10,367 bases of DNA from Spirochaetota bacterium (GTDB lineage Bacteria; Spirochaetota; GWE2-31-10; MWDO01): positions 1 through 10,367 of the forward strand of contig JAGOCL010000054.1 in assembly GCA_017998755.1 (NCBI GenBank), read 5' to 3'. A program made the translations under genes and the position numbers. A model generated the notes under the pieces. That model was not told the DNA's origin and made no database searches. It saw nothing but the letters and a program-made list of their open reading frames with translations. Shown in pieces: positions 1-6,717 of the stretch. The first letter of the stretch is position 1. Every line of letters starts with the position of its first letter.

Positions 1-488
1 TAACAAAAAATAACAAAATCGGAGTCGTCGCAACCGAGTCGACAATTAAACAAAATTATATTCAAAATTTGATAACAAAATTTGCCAAAAATAAAGAAGT
101 GTTTTTAAAATCTTCGCATAAATTAGTCGAAGCCGCAGAAAATTTTTATCCGACCGATACCGTAAAAAAGATTGTCGCGGAAGAATTGTCGTATTTTAAA
201 GAAGCGGGTATAGATTCGCTAGTATTAGGTTGCACGCATTACTCGTTTTTATTTGAAGAAATAGAAGATTTTTTCGGCTCCAATGTAAAAATTATCGACT
301 CAAGAGAAGGGGTCGCTAAAAGAATAAATTCTGTAGCTCCCGCTTCGGTATTTAGCGATAATCCCGAAAAAATACTATTTTTAAGTAAGATTGATAAAGA
401 AACGCTAAAAAAGTATACTAAATTCAATGAAATCTTAAATATCTTCCGTCTAATTGACTTTAAAGAGATACGTCACTTCAAATCGTAG
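1..488 (+). CDS. murI: Glutamate racemase, C-terminal part (5' end outside window)
   Basis: Glutamate racemase interconverts L- and D-glutamate in the cytoplasm and supplies D-Glu for peptidoglycan precursors. The reading frame is open from base 3 to the TAG at 486-488, giving about 161 residues. The TTG at 69 is internal, because codons before it already read as family sequence (KIGVVATEST, compare the usual IGVIGT-x-AT segment). The second catalytic Cys lies in the motif LVLGCTHY (TGC at 231-233), and the conserved IDSREGVAKR follows. The family is usually about 265 residues, so the N-terminal ~100 residues, with the first catalytic Cys, lie upstream of the window. The segment that is normally close to CPLFVPLVE is diverged here (KSSHKLVEAAE). 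The 3' end overlaps by 16 bases the tail of the convergent reading frame on the other strand. The family call is secure. Confidence 0.93.
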   Translation, partial: TKNNKIGVVATESTIKQNYIQNLITKFAKNKEVFLKSSHKLVEAAENFYPTDTVKKIVAEELSYFKEAGIDSLVLGCTHYSFLFEEIEDFFGSNVKIIDSREGVAKRINSVAPASVFSDNPEKILFLSKIDKETLKKYTKFNEILNIFRLIDFKEIRHFKS

Positions 489-796
489 GGATAAATAATC
501 TCGTTTATACACGTTATACCGCAAGTTCTCAATTTATTTATAACGTTTTTATATTCATTTTCATCAATCGGGCCGTAAAGTATTCTTATTTTCTGACCGC
601 CGGTTTTAATATGCTCAAAAAAGGTAATCTTTGTCTGTAAACTTTCTCCTTTTTCGTTATAAAACAATTTTACTCCGTCGTTCTTATTTATATGATCAAA
701 TATTAACGATAGCTTTATCTTTGAAAAATCAAGCGAGTTATCTGTTAATACGTCTTCTACGTTTAGGTAATTATCGGTATAAATCTGCCCGATAGA
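473..796 (-). pseudogene. In-frame SPOR-like tail beyond the lipoprotein stop
   Basis: After the TAA at 797-799 that ends the lipoprotein, the same frame stays open for 107 codons to a TGA at 473-475. No ATG or GTG occurs in it. The only usable start is a TTG at 665-667 with GGAG at 674-677, which would give just 64 residues without a signal peptide. The C-terminal half (QKIRILYGPIDENEYKNVI, then NKLRTCGI) resembles the last strand and helix of SPOR domains (pattern R-V-x-x-GPF-x-x-x-x-A). It also resembles the C-terminus of the neighbouring 717-residue protein (LALLLGPFDYETAES). I infer that this is the detached C-terminal domain of a gene once about 453 codons long, split by one nonsense change. 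Alternatives are stop-codon readthrough, a separate small ORF from the TTG, or a sequencing error. Confidence 0.6.
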
Positions 797-1834
797 TTAT
801 ACAAGAAGATATACCCCTTTGGAATTTATTATTTCCGAATAACTTTTAAATTCAAAATTTTTCAATAATATTTTTTTCTCTTTTTTAAAAGAATAGCCGG
901 TTAAACATTCGTCAAATAGTATCGTTTTATCGTTAATTCCGGATTTTATTTCATCAAAAATTAACTCGGGAGAAATAACTTTTTTTTCCGAAACAATTGT
1001 CGCGCCCTCTCCGACTAACGAACTCAAAAAAGTTACTTCAAATTCCATTTTTTTTGTATCTTCCGTTAAAAACGGTTTTACATAATATAATTGAGCGTAA
1101 TCGTAAACAGAATGGTCAACTATATTATCGTAATAACTTCTCGGATCTGCGCTTATCGCATCTATATCTTTTATTCTTGTATTTGATTCAACTAAATCAA
1201 ATTTTCTATTAGAGTTTGTTTCGACAAACTCTGTTAACATAGTCCTAAAATCAGTCTGCGACCAATTTTTATATGCGCTATAATCGATATCCATTTCGAC
1301 TAAACTTTTTAGTTCTTTCCCCCACGACAAAATAGATTTAATATCAGTTATTTTTTTATTTTTCAATATTATGTCTAATTTCTTTTCTACGTCCTCAAAG
1401 CCTTTTACGGCGTCCGTTGAAGAATCGTTTTTATTTGGATCAGAGTTCGTCGTCCCCAACGAAACCAAATACTCCATTCTTTGAGAATATCTATTTTTAA
1501 ACGGTTTTATAGCTATAGTCATCCCAAAATCTTTTTTATTTTTTGAAATTTTATCGTTATACATTTTAGGTTTTTTTAGAAAATCTTCGTACCCTTTTTC
1601 TTTTATTATAACTTCGTATTCTATAGAAGTATTATGTTTTGATTTTATATAGTTTTTAACTTTATTTATAAAATTATCGCATTTTTCATTTTTTTCGACG
1701 GAATTATCTACGACTATAACAACTTTTTCTTTACAACCAGATATACCAAAAATCAAAATAATTAAACATAAAAAACTAAAAGTTTTCCAATTATATTTAC
1801 TTTTTTGAAAAAAAACTTTTATCCTTGTCAACAT
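797..1834 (-). CDS. Lipoprotein of unknown function, probably truncated before a SPOR-like domain
   Basis: This is a 345-residue predicted lipoprotein. A basic N-terminus (TRIKVFFQKSKYNWK) is followed by a hydrophobic stretch at residues 19-31 and a lipobox I-S-G-C with the lipidation Cys at residue 34. The mature part is hydrophilic and Lys/Asp/Asn-rich. It opens with a predicted strand VVIVVDNS that faintly recalls the start of a vWA domain, but the full DxSxS motif is absent, so I do not call one. The ATG at 1834-1832 overlaps the TAA of the upstream gene by one base (TAATG), with GGAGGAG about ten bases before it, so translation is probably coupled. The protein ends in YLLV just where the reading frame downstream resumes as SPOR-like sequence; the stop sits where SPOR domains often carry Gln (V-Q-x-G). 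It probably acts in the envelope; which membrane holds it and what it binds are unknown. Confidence 0.8.
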   Translation of the reverse strand: MLTRIKVFFQKSKYNWKTFSFLCLIILIFGISGCKEKVVIVVDNSVEKNEKCDNFINKVKNYIKSKHNTSIEYEVIIKEKGYEDFLKKPKMYNDKISKNKKDFGMTIAIKPFKNRYSQRMEYLVSLGTTNSDPNKNDSSTDAVKGFEDVEKKLDIILKNKKITDIKSILSWGKELKSLVEMDIDYSAYKNWSQTDFRTMLTEFVETNSNRKFDLVESNTRIKDIDAISADPRSYYDNIVDHSVYDYAQLYYVKPFLTEDTKKMEFEVTFLSSLVGEGATIVSEKKVISPELIFDEIKSGINDKTILFDECLTGYSFKKEKKILLKNFEFKSYSEIINSKGVYLLV

Positions 1835-3987
1835 TATCTATACTCCTCCAAAACTTCTTGATTTACCATAAACGCGTCTTCGGCTAATACGTAAACGTTT
1901 GGCAGACAACTTTCCGCAGTTTCATAATCAAACGGTCCTAACAACAGCGCTAAGAACTTATCTCCATCGATACTTTTGTACGCTACTTTTGGGTTGTTTT
2001 CAAAATTTTTACCGAATTTATTTTTATATTCTGCTATAAAGAAATCGCCAAAGCATTCAATATAATATACGTTCTCTTTTCTTAATCGATAAGACGCTAT
2101 TTGAATATAAAATAAATTTGTATCGTCTTTTTTTATGGATTGAAATTTTATAGGTAAATAACCGTTAAGATCTTTTATATTTTCCTGATTTTTGTTATTT
2201 TCTATATTTGCAATTTCAATTTTATCAGTAGTTTCGTCGATTTTATCCATAGTCGCTTCGATATTATTCGGACTTATATTGATTTTATCCGTAGTTGAAT
2301 CATATTTATTATCCAAAAGAGCTTCTATTTTATCTTTTGTTTCTATTTTACCGGTAATATCGCTTGTATTTTCCACAACCGATGTAACGACGTCTTTATC
2401 TTCAATTTTCGTCAAATCTATATCAACGTCGATATTATTTTTAATTTCCAAAGCATCGGGAGAAGTATCTTCTGATATTATCGGATTTTTCCTTTTTCCA
2501 ACCATATCTCTATTAAACTCGATATAAGGAATCGAAGTTTCATTTTTTTGAAAATATTTTATATCCGAAATATATTTTTTAGATTTTGGGTCAGAAAACT
2601 CTACGACGACTTCGTCCGTTACGTAATTAACCAATAAAGTCCTTTCGTCTTTCTCATACCAATACGCGACAAACGAATATTTACCGTAATCCAAATCGCT
2701 AAAAAATATCGGCGTCTCCCCTATCTCTTTATATTCGCCGTCGTTATCTGAATATATGGGATCAAGTATTTTGTATTTTATTTTAGTCCTGATCGGAGAC
2801 GACAATATCGCAAACGACGTTTTATTGAAATCCGGTTTAATATAAAGAGATCCGTCTTCTAGTATTTCAGCATTTGGATATTCATAACTAATTTTCTTTA
2901 CCGTTTCGAGAGCTTTCATATCTGAAGATAAGTCGCAATTGATCAAAGTAGTCGGATTTTTTAGATACTTCACGGCAAAATCTTTACCAATCAAGCTTAT
3001 TTTTAGTTTTTTATCGCTATTCTCTTTAATCGAAATAGATAACGGCGATTTATCGTATCTATTTACGTCGCCGTCGTCGTATGAATATTCCAAATTATAG
3101 AGATTTTTATCAAATTTAAAATCTATATGATAACCGTCGTCTACAAATATCAACTCCTGTTCGTACATCGTATCCCACACCTCGGCAAAATGGATAAATG
3201 TGTCAGTTTTCTCTACTTTGTCTACGACGATTGAATCAAGAATATATCTTTCTTTCTCGCTAATCGTATCGATTTTATACGGAGCAAGCCCAACGATTAT
3301 ATCGTTATTTATCGGAATAACAAAAGAATTTATACTATCAATATTTTCTGAAACGCTAACGTTATTTATGTCGTCTTTTTTTATAAGTTTGACATTAATT
3401 TTATAATCGTCCGTTATAGTCGTATAACTCCCATTGGCGTTTTTTATTTTTCCCAAAAACTTTACCTTTCGCATTCTTTCTTTCAACATAAAATCTTCGC
3501 CGTTATAATCTTTCAAAAAATAAATATTAGTACCCGGACTTCGCGCAAACTTTTTCTCAAGGTTATTCTCTTTTATCTCTTTCGGCAAAGCTTTAGAAGG
3601 TTCGTAGACCGCTACGGCGTCGTCGTCGTCAAAATAAACGCCAAACGAATAAATCGGTATATTAATTGTACTTCCATTAATAATTTGAGGTTTATATAAA
3701 ACTATTTTATACTTATAATCGACTATATTTCTCTCATTTGGCGACTTTTTAACCAAAAAAATATGAGCGGCGCCATTCTCAATTTTTGACATTATATAGT
3801 CCGTATTATTTTCATCGGTTTTATCGTTATTTTCAGGAAATACTTTTAATAAGAGATCTTCGGGGCCAAATCTGAAAAATATAAGTCTATAATCTTTCTG
3901 AAGATTTCCGGTAAATAAAAGAAAAAAAGCGCAGAGAGAGATTAATTTTATAACCTTCTTAGCAAAACCATAATAATTATTTAACAC
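1834..3987 (-). CDS. Large exported protein with C-terminal SPOR-like domain
   Basis: A 717-residue protein. Residues 10-27 form a hydrophobic segment (KVIKLISLCAFFLLF) that acts as a signal peptide or membrane anchor; no lipobox Cys follows it. Residues 30-535 are hydrophilic, rich in beta-prone and acidic segments, with short Asp runs (FDDDDAV, SYDDGD), and match no family I recognise. Residues 552-594 form a low-complexity linker with a repeated DKI motif. Residues ~625-705 look like a SPOR domain: an opening FYIQIASY strand, then KVAYKSIDGDKFLALLLGPF, close to the usual R-V-x-x-GPF motif. SPOR domains bind denuded septal peptidoglycan, so a role in wall remodelling or division is a reasonable inference. 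The start is a GTG at 3987-3985 with GAGGA five bases upstream. It is first in a two-gene operon with the lipoprotein, which it overlaps by one base. Confidence 0.8.
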   Translation of the reverse strand: MLNNYYGFAKKVIKLISLCAFFLLFTGNLQKDYRLIFFRFGPEDLLLKVFPENNDKTDENNTDYIMSKIENGAAHIFLVKKSPNERNIVDYKYKIVLYKPQIINGSTINIPIYSFGVYFDDDDAVAVYEPSKALPKEIKENNLEKKFARSPGTNIYFLKDYNGEDFMLKERMRKVKFLGKIKNANGSYTTITDDYKINVKLIKKDDINNVSVSENIDSINSFVIPINNDIIVGLAPYKIDTISEKERYILDSIVVDKVEKTDTFIHFAEVWDTMYEQELIFVDDGYHIDFKFDKNLYNLEYSYDDGDVNRYDKSPLSISIKENSDKKLKISLIGKDFAVKYLKNPTTLINCDLSSDMKALETVKKISYEYPNAEILEDGSLYIKPDFNKTSFAILSSPIRTKIKYKILDPIYSDNDGEYKEIGETPIFFSDLDYGKYSFVAYWYEKDERTLLVNYVTDEVVVEFSDPKSKKYISDIKYFQKNETSIPYIEFNRDMVGKRKNPIISEDTSPDALEIKNNIDVDIDLTKIEDKDVVTSVVENTSDITGKIETKDKIEALLDNKYDSTTDKINISPNNIEATMDKIDETTDKIEIANIENNKNQENIKDLNGYLPIKFQSIKKDDTNLFYIQIASYRLRKENVYYIECFGDFFIAEYKNKFGKNFENNPKVAYKSIDGDKFLALLLGPFDYETAESCLPNVYVLAEDAFMVNQEVLEEYR
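2206..2340 (-). repeat. Degenerate DKI-motif repeat in linker
   Basis: Within the 717-residue protein, residues ~552-594 carry four imperfect copies of a T/K-x-DKI motif (KDKIEA, TTDKINI, TMDKIDE, TTDKIEI). At the DNA level this gives recurrent GATTTTATC-like words on the + strand. It looks like a flexible, slowly expanding linker between the protein body and the SPOR-like domain. Copies are irregular in spacing (about 9 to 18 residues) and are not exact DNA repeats. Confidence 0.55.
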
Positions 3988-4036
3988 AATAATCCTCGAT
4001 AAAATAAAAGTTCTTTAAATTATCGGATAAGGATAT

Positions 4037-4065
4037 ATTATAACTTAAATAGTCTCCGGTCTAAA
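4037..4065 (-). promoter_or_regulatory. Possible promoter for the SPOR-protein/lipoprotein operon
   Basis: On the minus strand a perfect TATAAT (-10) lies at 4042-4037. Seventeen bases upstream of it is TTTAGA (4065-4060), a poor match to TTGACA. The -10 is about 50 bases before the GTG start, a plausible leader length in the 119-base gap. The -35 is weak, so this is tentative. Confidence 0.35.
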
Positions 4066-4106
4066 ATATTTATTTTTGACTTATAATCAATAAAAATATA
4101 TAGAAA

Positions 4107-4424
4107 TCAAGTATTAAACGATGTATTTATTTTTTGAATTTTGTTAATAATAAAATCAAGAGTTTTTTTTGAAGCTATAAAAGAGATATTCTCAATTTCT
4201 TCGTCGGAAGAATAATCCGGGTATAAATAGTCTTTGATTACTAACTCAAACAACATTTTATTCTGCGATACAAAACTACTCCGGTATTTTGATATATACT
4301 CTTCCCATTGGAAAATATTCATCGATCTCCGAATTTCGTTTAGCGCCTGAATATCTTCTCTTATAATCTTAGCTCTGTAATCTTTTATAATATAAATTAT
4401 TTTGCTATCTTTTATTCCAAACAT
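4107..4424 (-). CDS. Hypothetical protein, 105 residues
   Basis: I do not recognise this protein. It has 105 residues, no signal peptide and no membrane segment. It is rich in Ile, Lys and charged residues and probably mostly helical, with a cytoplasmic location likely (sequence features include YIIKDYRAKIIREDI and FQWEEYISKYRSS). The ATG at 4424-4422 is the only sensible start: no in-frame ATG, GTG or TTG lies just upstream. The nearest Shine-Dalgarno-like sequence, AAGG, is only two bases from the ATG, so initiation may be weak. It ends at TGA 4109-4107. It is divergent from the enoyl-CoA hydratase gene and co-directional with the SPOR-protein operon, 119 bases upstream of it. The coding call rests on an open frame of this length, with codon use like its neighbours and no competing frame. 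Confidence 0.6.
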   Translation of the reverse strand: MFGIKDSKIIYIIKDYRAKIIREDIQALNEIRRSMNIFQWEEYISKYRSSFVSQNKMLFELVIKDYLYPDYSSDEEIENISFIASKKTLDFIINKIQKINTSFNT

Positions 4425-4448
4425 TGCCTTATATATTACTCTATTTTT

Positions 4449-4497
4449 TTGATATTGAAAACCTTTTTGTTTAATAATAAATATTTACTTTTATAAT
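4449..4497 (+). promoter_or_regulatory. Possible promoter region for the ECH2-ACP operon
   Basis: The 113-base divergent gap holds two candidates on the + strand. One is TTGATA (4449-4454), 17 bases, TAATAA (4472-4477). The other is TTGTTT (4467-4472), 19 bases, then a perfect TATAAT (4492-4497). Both fit a start site 30-50 bases before the ATG at 4538. The DNA here is so AT-rich that chance matches are likely. Confidence 0.35.
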
Positions 4498-4537
4498 TTT
4501 TTTTGGTAAAAATGATTATAACAATTTGGGAGATTTT

Positions 4538-5296
4538 ATGAACAAAGATTTGATAACTATTGATAATTACTCGGATACTATAGGTATTTTTAATATGAAA
4601 GATACCGTTAATAAAAACACTTTTACCGAAGAATTTATAGAAGAAATGATTCTTACACTAAACGAGGTCATAGAAAATAAAAACTTTAAAGCTGTGATTT
4701 TTAAAGGCTTGCCCGATATTTTCTGCGCCGGAGCGGCTAAAAGCGAATTGATGAAACTTTTTAAAGGGAATTTATCAGTAAAAGACCTTGTTTTATCGGA
4801 ATTGATTTTGCAAATTCCAGTTCCTACTATCGCCGCAATGGAAGGAGGAGCCGTAGGAGGAGGTCTTGTAGTAGGACTATGTTGCGATATGATAATTATG
4901 TCTGAAAGAATGATGTACGGCGGCGGTTTTACAGATCTGGGATTTACCCCCGGTATGGGCTTTACGCGATTTCTTCAGTCTTTAGTAGGAGAATTTATTG
5001 CAAACGAAATGATTTTTACGGGAAAACTCTATAAAGGCAGATACTTTGATCATAAGTCGCTTGTTAACTACGTTTTACCCAAAGACGAAGTTATGCCTAA
5101 AGCGATCGAATTAGCTCAAATTATTTCGGAAAAACCGCGAGGAACAACCGAAATTCTAAAATATTCTATGAACTTAAAGAAAAGACAACTTCTTCAAGAA
5201 GCTCGAGTCCATGAAGATTTTATGCATAAGATATCCTTCAACCAGCCCGAGGTCAAAAGTATCATAGAAAAGATGTACACTAGTAAATTATTATAG
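4538..5296 (+). CDS. PksI/ECH2-like enoyl-CoA hydratase family protein (beta-branching decarboxylase)
   Basis: A 252-residue crotonase-fold protein. The closest family I can match from memory is PksI/ECH2, which decarboxylates a 3-methylglutaconyl-ACP intermediate during polyketide beta-branching. Oxyanion-hole segments are FCAGAAKSEL (62-71) and AAMEGGAVGGGLV (99-111). Highly PksI-like stretches are NKNTF near residue 27, DMIIMS (117-122), GFTPGMGFT (135-143), AIELAQ plus SEKPR near 190-201, and MHKISF plus PEVKSII near 229-243. His230 aligns with the conserved MH of PksI, and Lys68 lies where CurF-type ECH2 has a catalytic Lys. No Glu pair for classical hydration is obvious. The start is the ATG at 4538 because GGGAGA (4528-4533) lies four bases before it; the in-frame TTG at 4526 would bury this site. 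A dedicated-type ACP follows 69 bases later. An ordinary enoyl-CoA hydratase is the alternative. Confidence 0.85.
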   Translation: MNKDLITIDNYSDTIGIFNMKDTVNKNTFTEEFIEEMILTLNEVIENKNFKAVIFKGLPDIFCAGAAKSELMKLFKGNLSVKDLVLSELILQIPVPTIAAMEGGAVGGGLVVGLCCDMIIMSERMMYGGGFTDLGFTPGMGFTRFLQSLVGEFIANEMIFTGKLYKGRYFDHKSLVNYVLPKDEVMPKAIELAQIISEKPRGTTEILKYSMNLKKRQLLQEARVHEDFMHKISFNQPEVKSIIEKMYTSKLL

Positions 5297-5351
5297 TTTC
5301 TTATTGATTTTTTTTAATATTAATTATATAAACATAAAATATATTTTATAG

Positions 5352-5357
5352 AAGGAG
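5352..5357 (+). promoter_or_regulatory. Strong Shine-Dalgarno of the ACP gene
   Basis: AAGGAG eight bases before the ATG at 5366 is the strongest ribosome binding site in the window. It fixes the start and suggests that the small carrier protein is made in excess over the upstream enzyme. Confidence 0.75.
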
Positions 5358-5365
5358 ATGTTTTA

Positions 5366-5620
5366 ATGACAAAAGATCAAGTTTTTTCAGTTTTAAAAAA
5401 ATATATCATGGAACAACTGGAAGATGAAGTAGAAGAGAAAGATATTGTTATGACAAAATCTATGGTTGATTTGGGGGCTAACAGCCTCGATATAGTTGAA
5501 ATCGTTTCAAACACAATGAGAGAATTAAAAATAAAGATTCCAAGAGACGAACTTGCTAAAATTAACACTATGGACGGTTTAGTAGCTAGAATGGCGGAAT
5601 ATACCAATACTAACGCGTAA
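5366..5620 (+). CDS. Acyl carrier protein, donor-ACP (AcpK/CurB-like) type
   Basis: An 84-residue acyl carrier protein. The phosphopantetheine attachment Ser is residue 40 in the motif DLGANSLD. Fatty-acid ACPs usually read GxDSL here. GANS followed by D-x-x-EIV, and later LKIKIPRDELAK, is the pattern I know from the donor ACPs of polyketide beta-branching (HMG-CoA synthase) cassettes, such as AcpK and CurB. These carry acetyl or malonyl groups to the HMGS-like enzyme. Helix I (residues 3-18) and the acidic run EDEVEEKD fit the family. It lies 69 bases after the ECH2-like gene, with no strong promoter visible between them, and an intrinsic terminator follows 20 bases after the TAA. The pair therefore looks like a two-gene operon. 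The ACP family is certain; the donor-ACP subtype rests on the motif and the neighbour. Confidence 0.93.
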   Translation: MTKDQVFSVLKKYIMEQLEDEVEEKDIVMTKSMVDLGANSLDIVEIVSNTMRELKIKIPRDELAKINTMDGLVARMAEYTNTNA

Positions 5621-5640
5621 TATAATCTAATGCTTCAACC

Positions 5641-5668
5641 AAGTCCGGCTAGAACCGGGCTTTTTTTT
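5641..5668 (+). terminator. Intrinsic terminator after the ACP gene
   Basis: The stem AAGTCCGG (5641-5648) pairs with CCGGGCTT (5655-5662), with one G-U pair, around the six-base loop CTAGAA. A run of T follows to 5668. It sits 20 bases after the ACP stop and separates this operon from the acyltransferase operon downstream. Confidence 0.9.
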
Positions 5669-5711
5669 ATTAATAACTTTAAATAGCCGCGAATTCCCTT
5701 TTAATATTGTT

Positions 5712-5740
5712 TTGACAAATTTCATATTTTTTTATATAAA
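5712..5740 (+). promoter_or_regulatory. Sigma70-like promoter for the plsC-acpS operon
   Basis: A perfect TTGACA (5712-5717), a 17-base spacer and TATAAA (5735-5740) lie between the upstream terminator and the acyltransferase start. This leaves a leader of about 55 bases. GGAGA (5793-5797) precedes the ATG at 5803. This is the best promoter match in the window. Confidence 0.8.
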
Positions 5741-5802
5741 ATATTTAATTAAAATCTAAATTCAGTAGAGTTTTTTTAATAAATATTCCCACGGAGAGAA
5801 GT

Positions 5803-6717
5803 ATGAGCGATTCCGCAAAAAAAAACAAATCCTATATTAAAGATAAAATCAAGATATCGCATATTTTTTATTCATTTATCGGATATTTAACTTTTATCAG
5901 CGTAAATCTGGTATTACTTGCTTTAATGCCGTTTATTTTCATAATTTCTTTAATATTCGATCAAGATAAAGTGTTGTTTTCTTACGCTATAAAGTTATTT
6001 TACAGGATTTTTTATTTTTTAAATTTTCCGCAAAGACATAAAATTAAGATGAACGGCCTCAAAAAGCCTCAAATAGGTCAAAGAAGGATATATATTCTCA
6101 ACCACGCTTCTATATTCGACGTTATTCTCATGTCTATTTTACCCGGAGCTATAAAAGGAGTTATGAAAGAGTCCTATGTGAGACTTCCGCTAATCGGCTG
6201 GATCGCGGTTATATCTGGAAATATTATTTTAAGAGAATATATGGACGCCGGCGAGCAATACGACTTTTTTGTGAAATTACAAGAAAAGCTAGAAAGAGGT
6301 ATCCCGATAGTTATATATCCCGAAGGGACGAGAAGCAAAGACGGGAAAATTGCAAAATTCCACGACGGAGCTTTCAAACTCGCTTTAGACGCCAAAGCCG
6401 ACATTGTTCCCGTCGTTTTTGACACTTGGAACATTATCAGACCGGGGGCTTATTGGATCAGAGACGTTATAACGTCTTTTGACGTTTTGGATACTATCCC
6501 TTACGATAAGATCAAAGATAGGAGTTATCGCGAAAATGCCAAAATCATAAGAACTATGATGATCAAAGGACTGCTTGATTTAAGGGATAGAAGGCGATCT
6601 TCAGAAAAAAATTATTATAGGAAAGCGGATTTATACGAACAAATCGACAACGAGATGCGGGAAGAATACAAAGAGCTTGAAAAAAAATACTCTTATGAAA
6701 TAGAGAAGGCCGAATAG
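5803..6717 (+). CDS. plsC: PlsC-family 1-acyl-sn-glycerol-3-phosphate acyltransferase
   Basis: A 304-residue membrane-bound acyltransferase of the PlsC/LPLAT family. It probably transfers an acyl chain from acyl-ACP or acyl-CoA to lysophosphatidic acid to form phosphatidic acid. One long or two short hydrophobic segments at residues 22-52 anchor it in the inner membrane. The catalytic motif HX4D is NHASIFD (His101, Asp106). The substrate-binding motif YPEGTRS is at 172-178, SGNIILRE (138-145) corresponds to motif II and IVPVVF (201-206) to motif IV. After the domain comes a highly charged, probably helical tail (from ~260, with RDRRRSSEK and REEYKELEKK) that makes it longer than the typical ~240-residue PlsC. 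Start ATG with GGAGA six bases before. Its TAG overlaps the GTG of acpS by one base. A related lysolipid or ornithine-lipid acyltransferase role cannot be excluded. Confidence 0.88.
   Translation: MSDSAKKNKSYIKDKIKISHIFYSFIGYLTFISVNLVLLALMPFIFIISLIFDQDKVLFSYAIKLFYRIFYFLNFPQRHKIKMNGLKKPQIGQRRIYILNHASIFDVILMSILPGAIKGVMKESYVRLPLIGWIAVISGNIILREYMDAGEQYDFFVKLQEKLERGIPIVIYPEGTRSKDGKIAKFHDGAFKLALDAKADIVPVVFDTWNIIRPGAYWIRDVITSFDVLDTIPYDKIKDRSYRENAKIIRTMMIKGLLDLRDRRRSSEKNYYRKADLYEQIDNEMREEYKELEKKYSYEIEKAE

Noticed and set aside
797..799. Recoding of the in-frame stop as selenocysteine, pyrrolysine or a reassigned codon
   Set aside because: The codon is TAA, not TGA or TAG, and TAA ends several intact neighbouring genes (the SPOR protein, the ACP and both large membrane proteins).
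2192..2527. Plus-strand 111-codon open frame opposite the SPOR-protein gene
   Set aside because: It is a hydrophobic shadow of the Asp/Ile-rich linker on the other strand, with no ribosome site and no family likeness.
4526..4537. TTG at 4526 as the start of the enoyl-CoA hydratase family gene
   Set aside because: It would cover the GGGAGA ribosome site; the ATG at 4538 is correctly spaced from it.
5311..5335. AT-only palindromes in the gap between the ECH2-like and ACP genes, as a terminator or operator
   Set aside because: The stems contain no GC pairs and such symmetry is expected by chance in DNA this AT-rich.
5377..5607. Minus-strand open frame opposite the ACP
   Set aside because: It mirrors a clearly real ACP gene; the Ser/Ile-rich translation is an antisense artefact.
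6174..6434. Minus-strand open frame opposite plsC
   Set aside because: It lies entirely within a well-supported acyltransferase and lacks a start signal.
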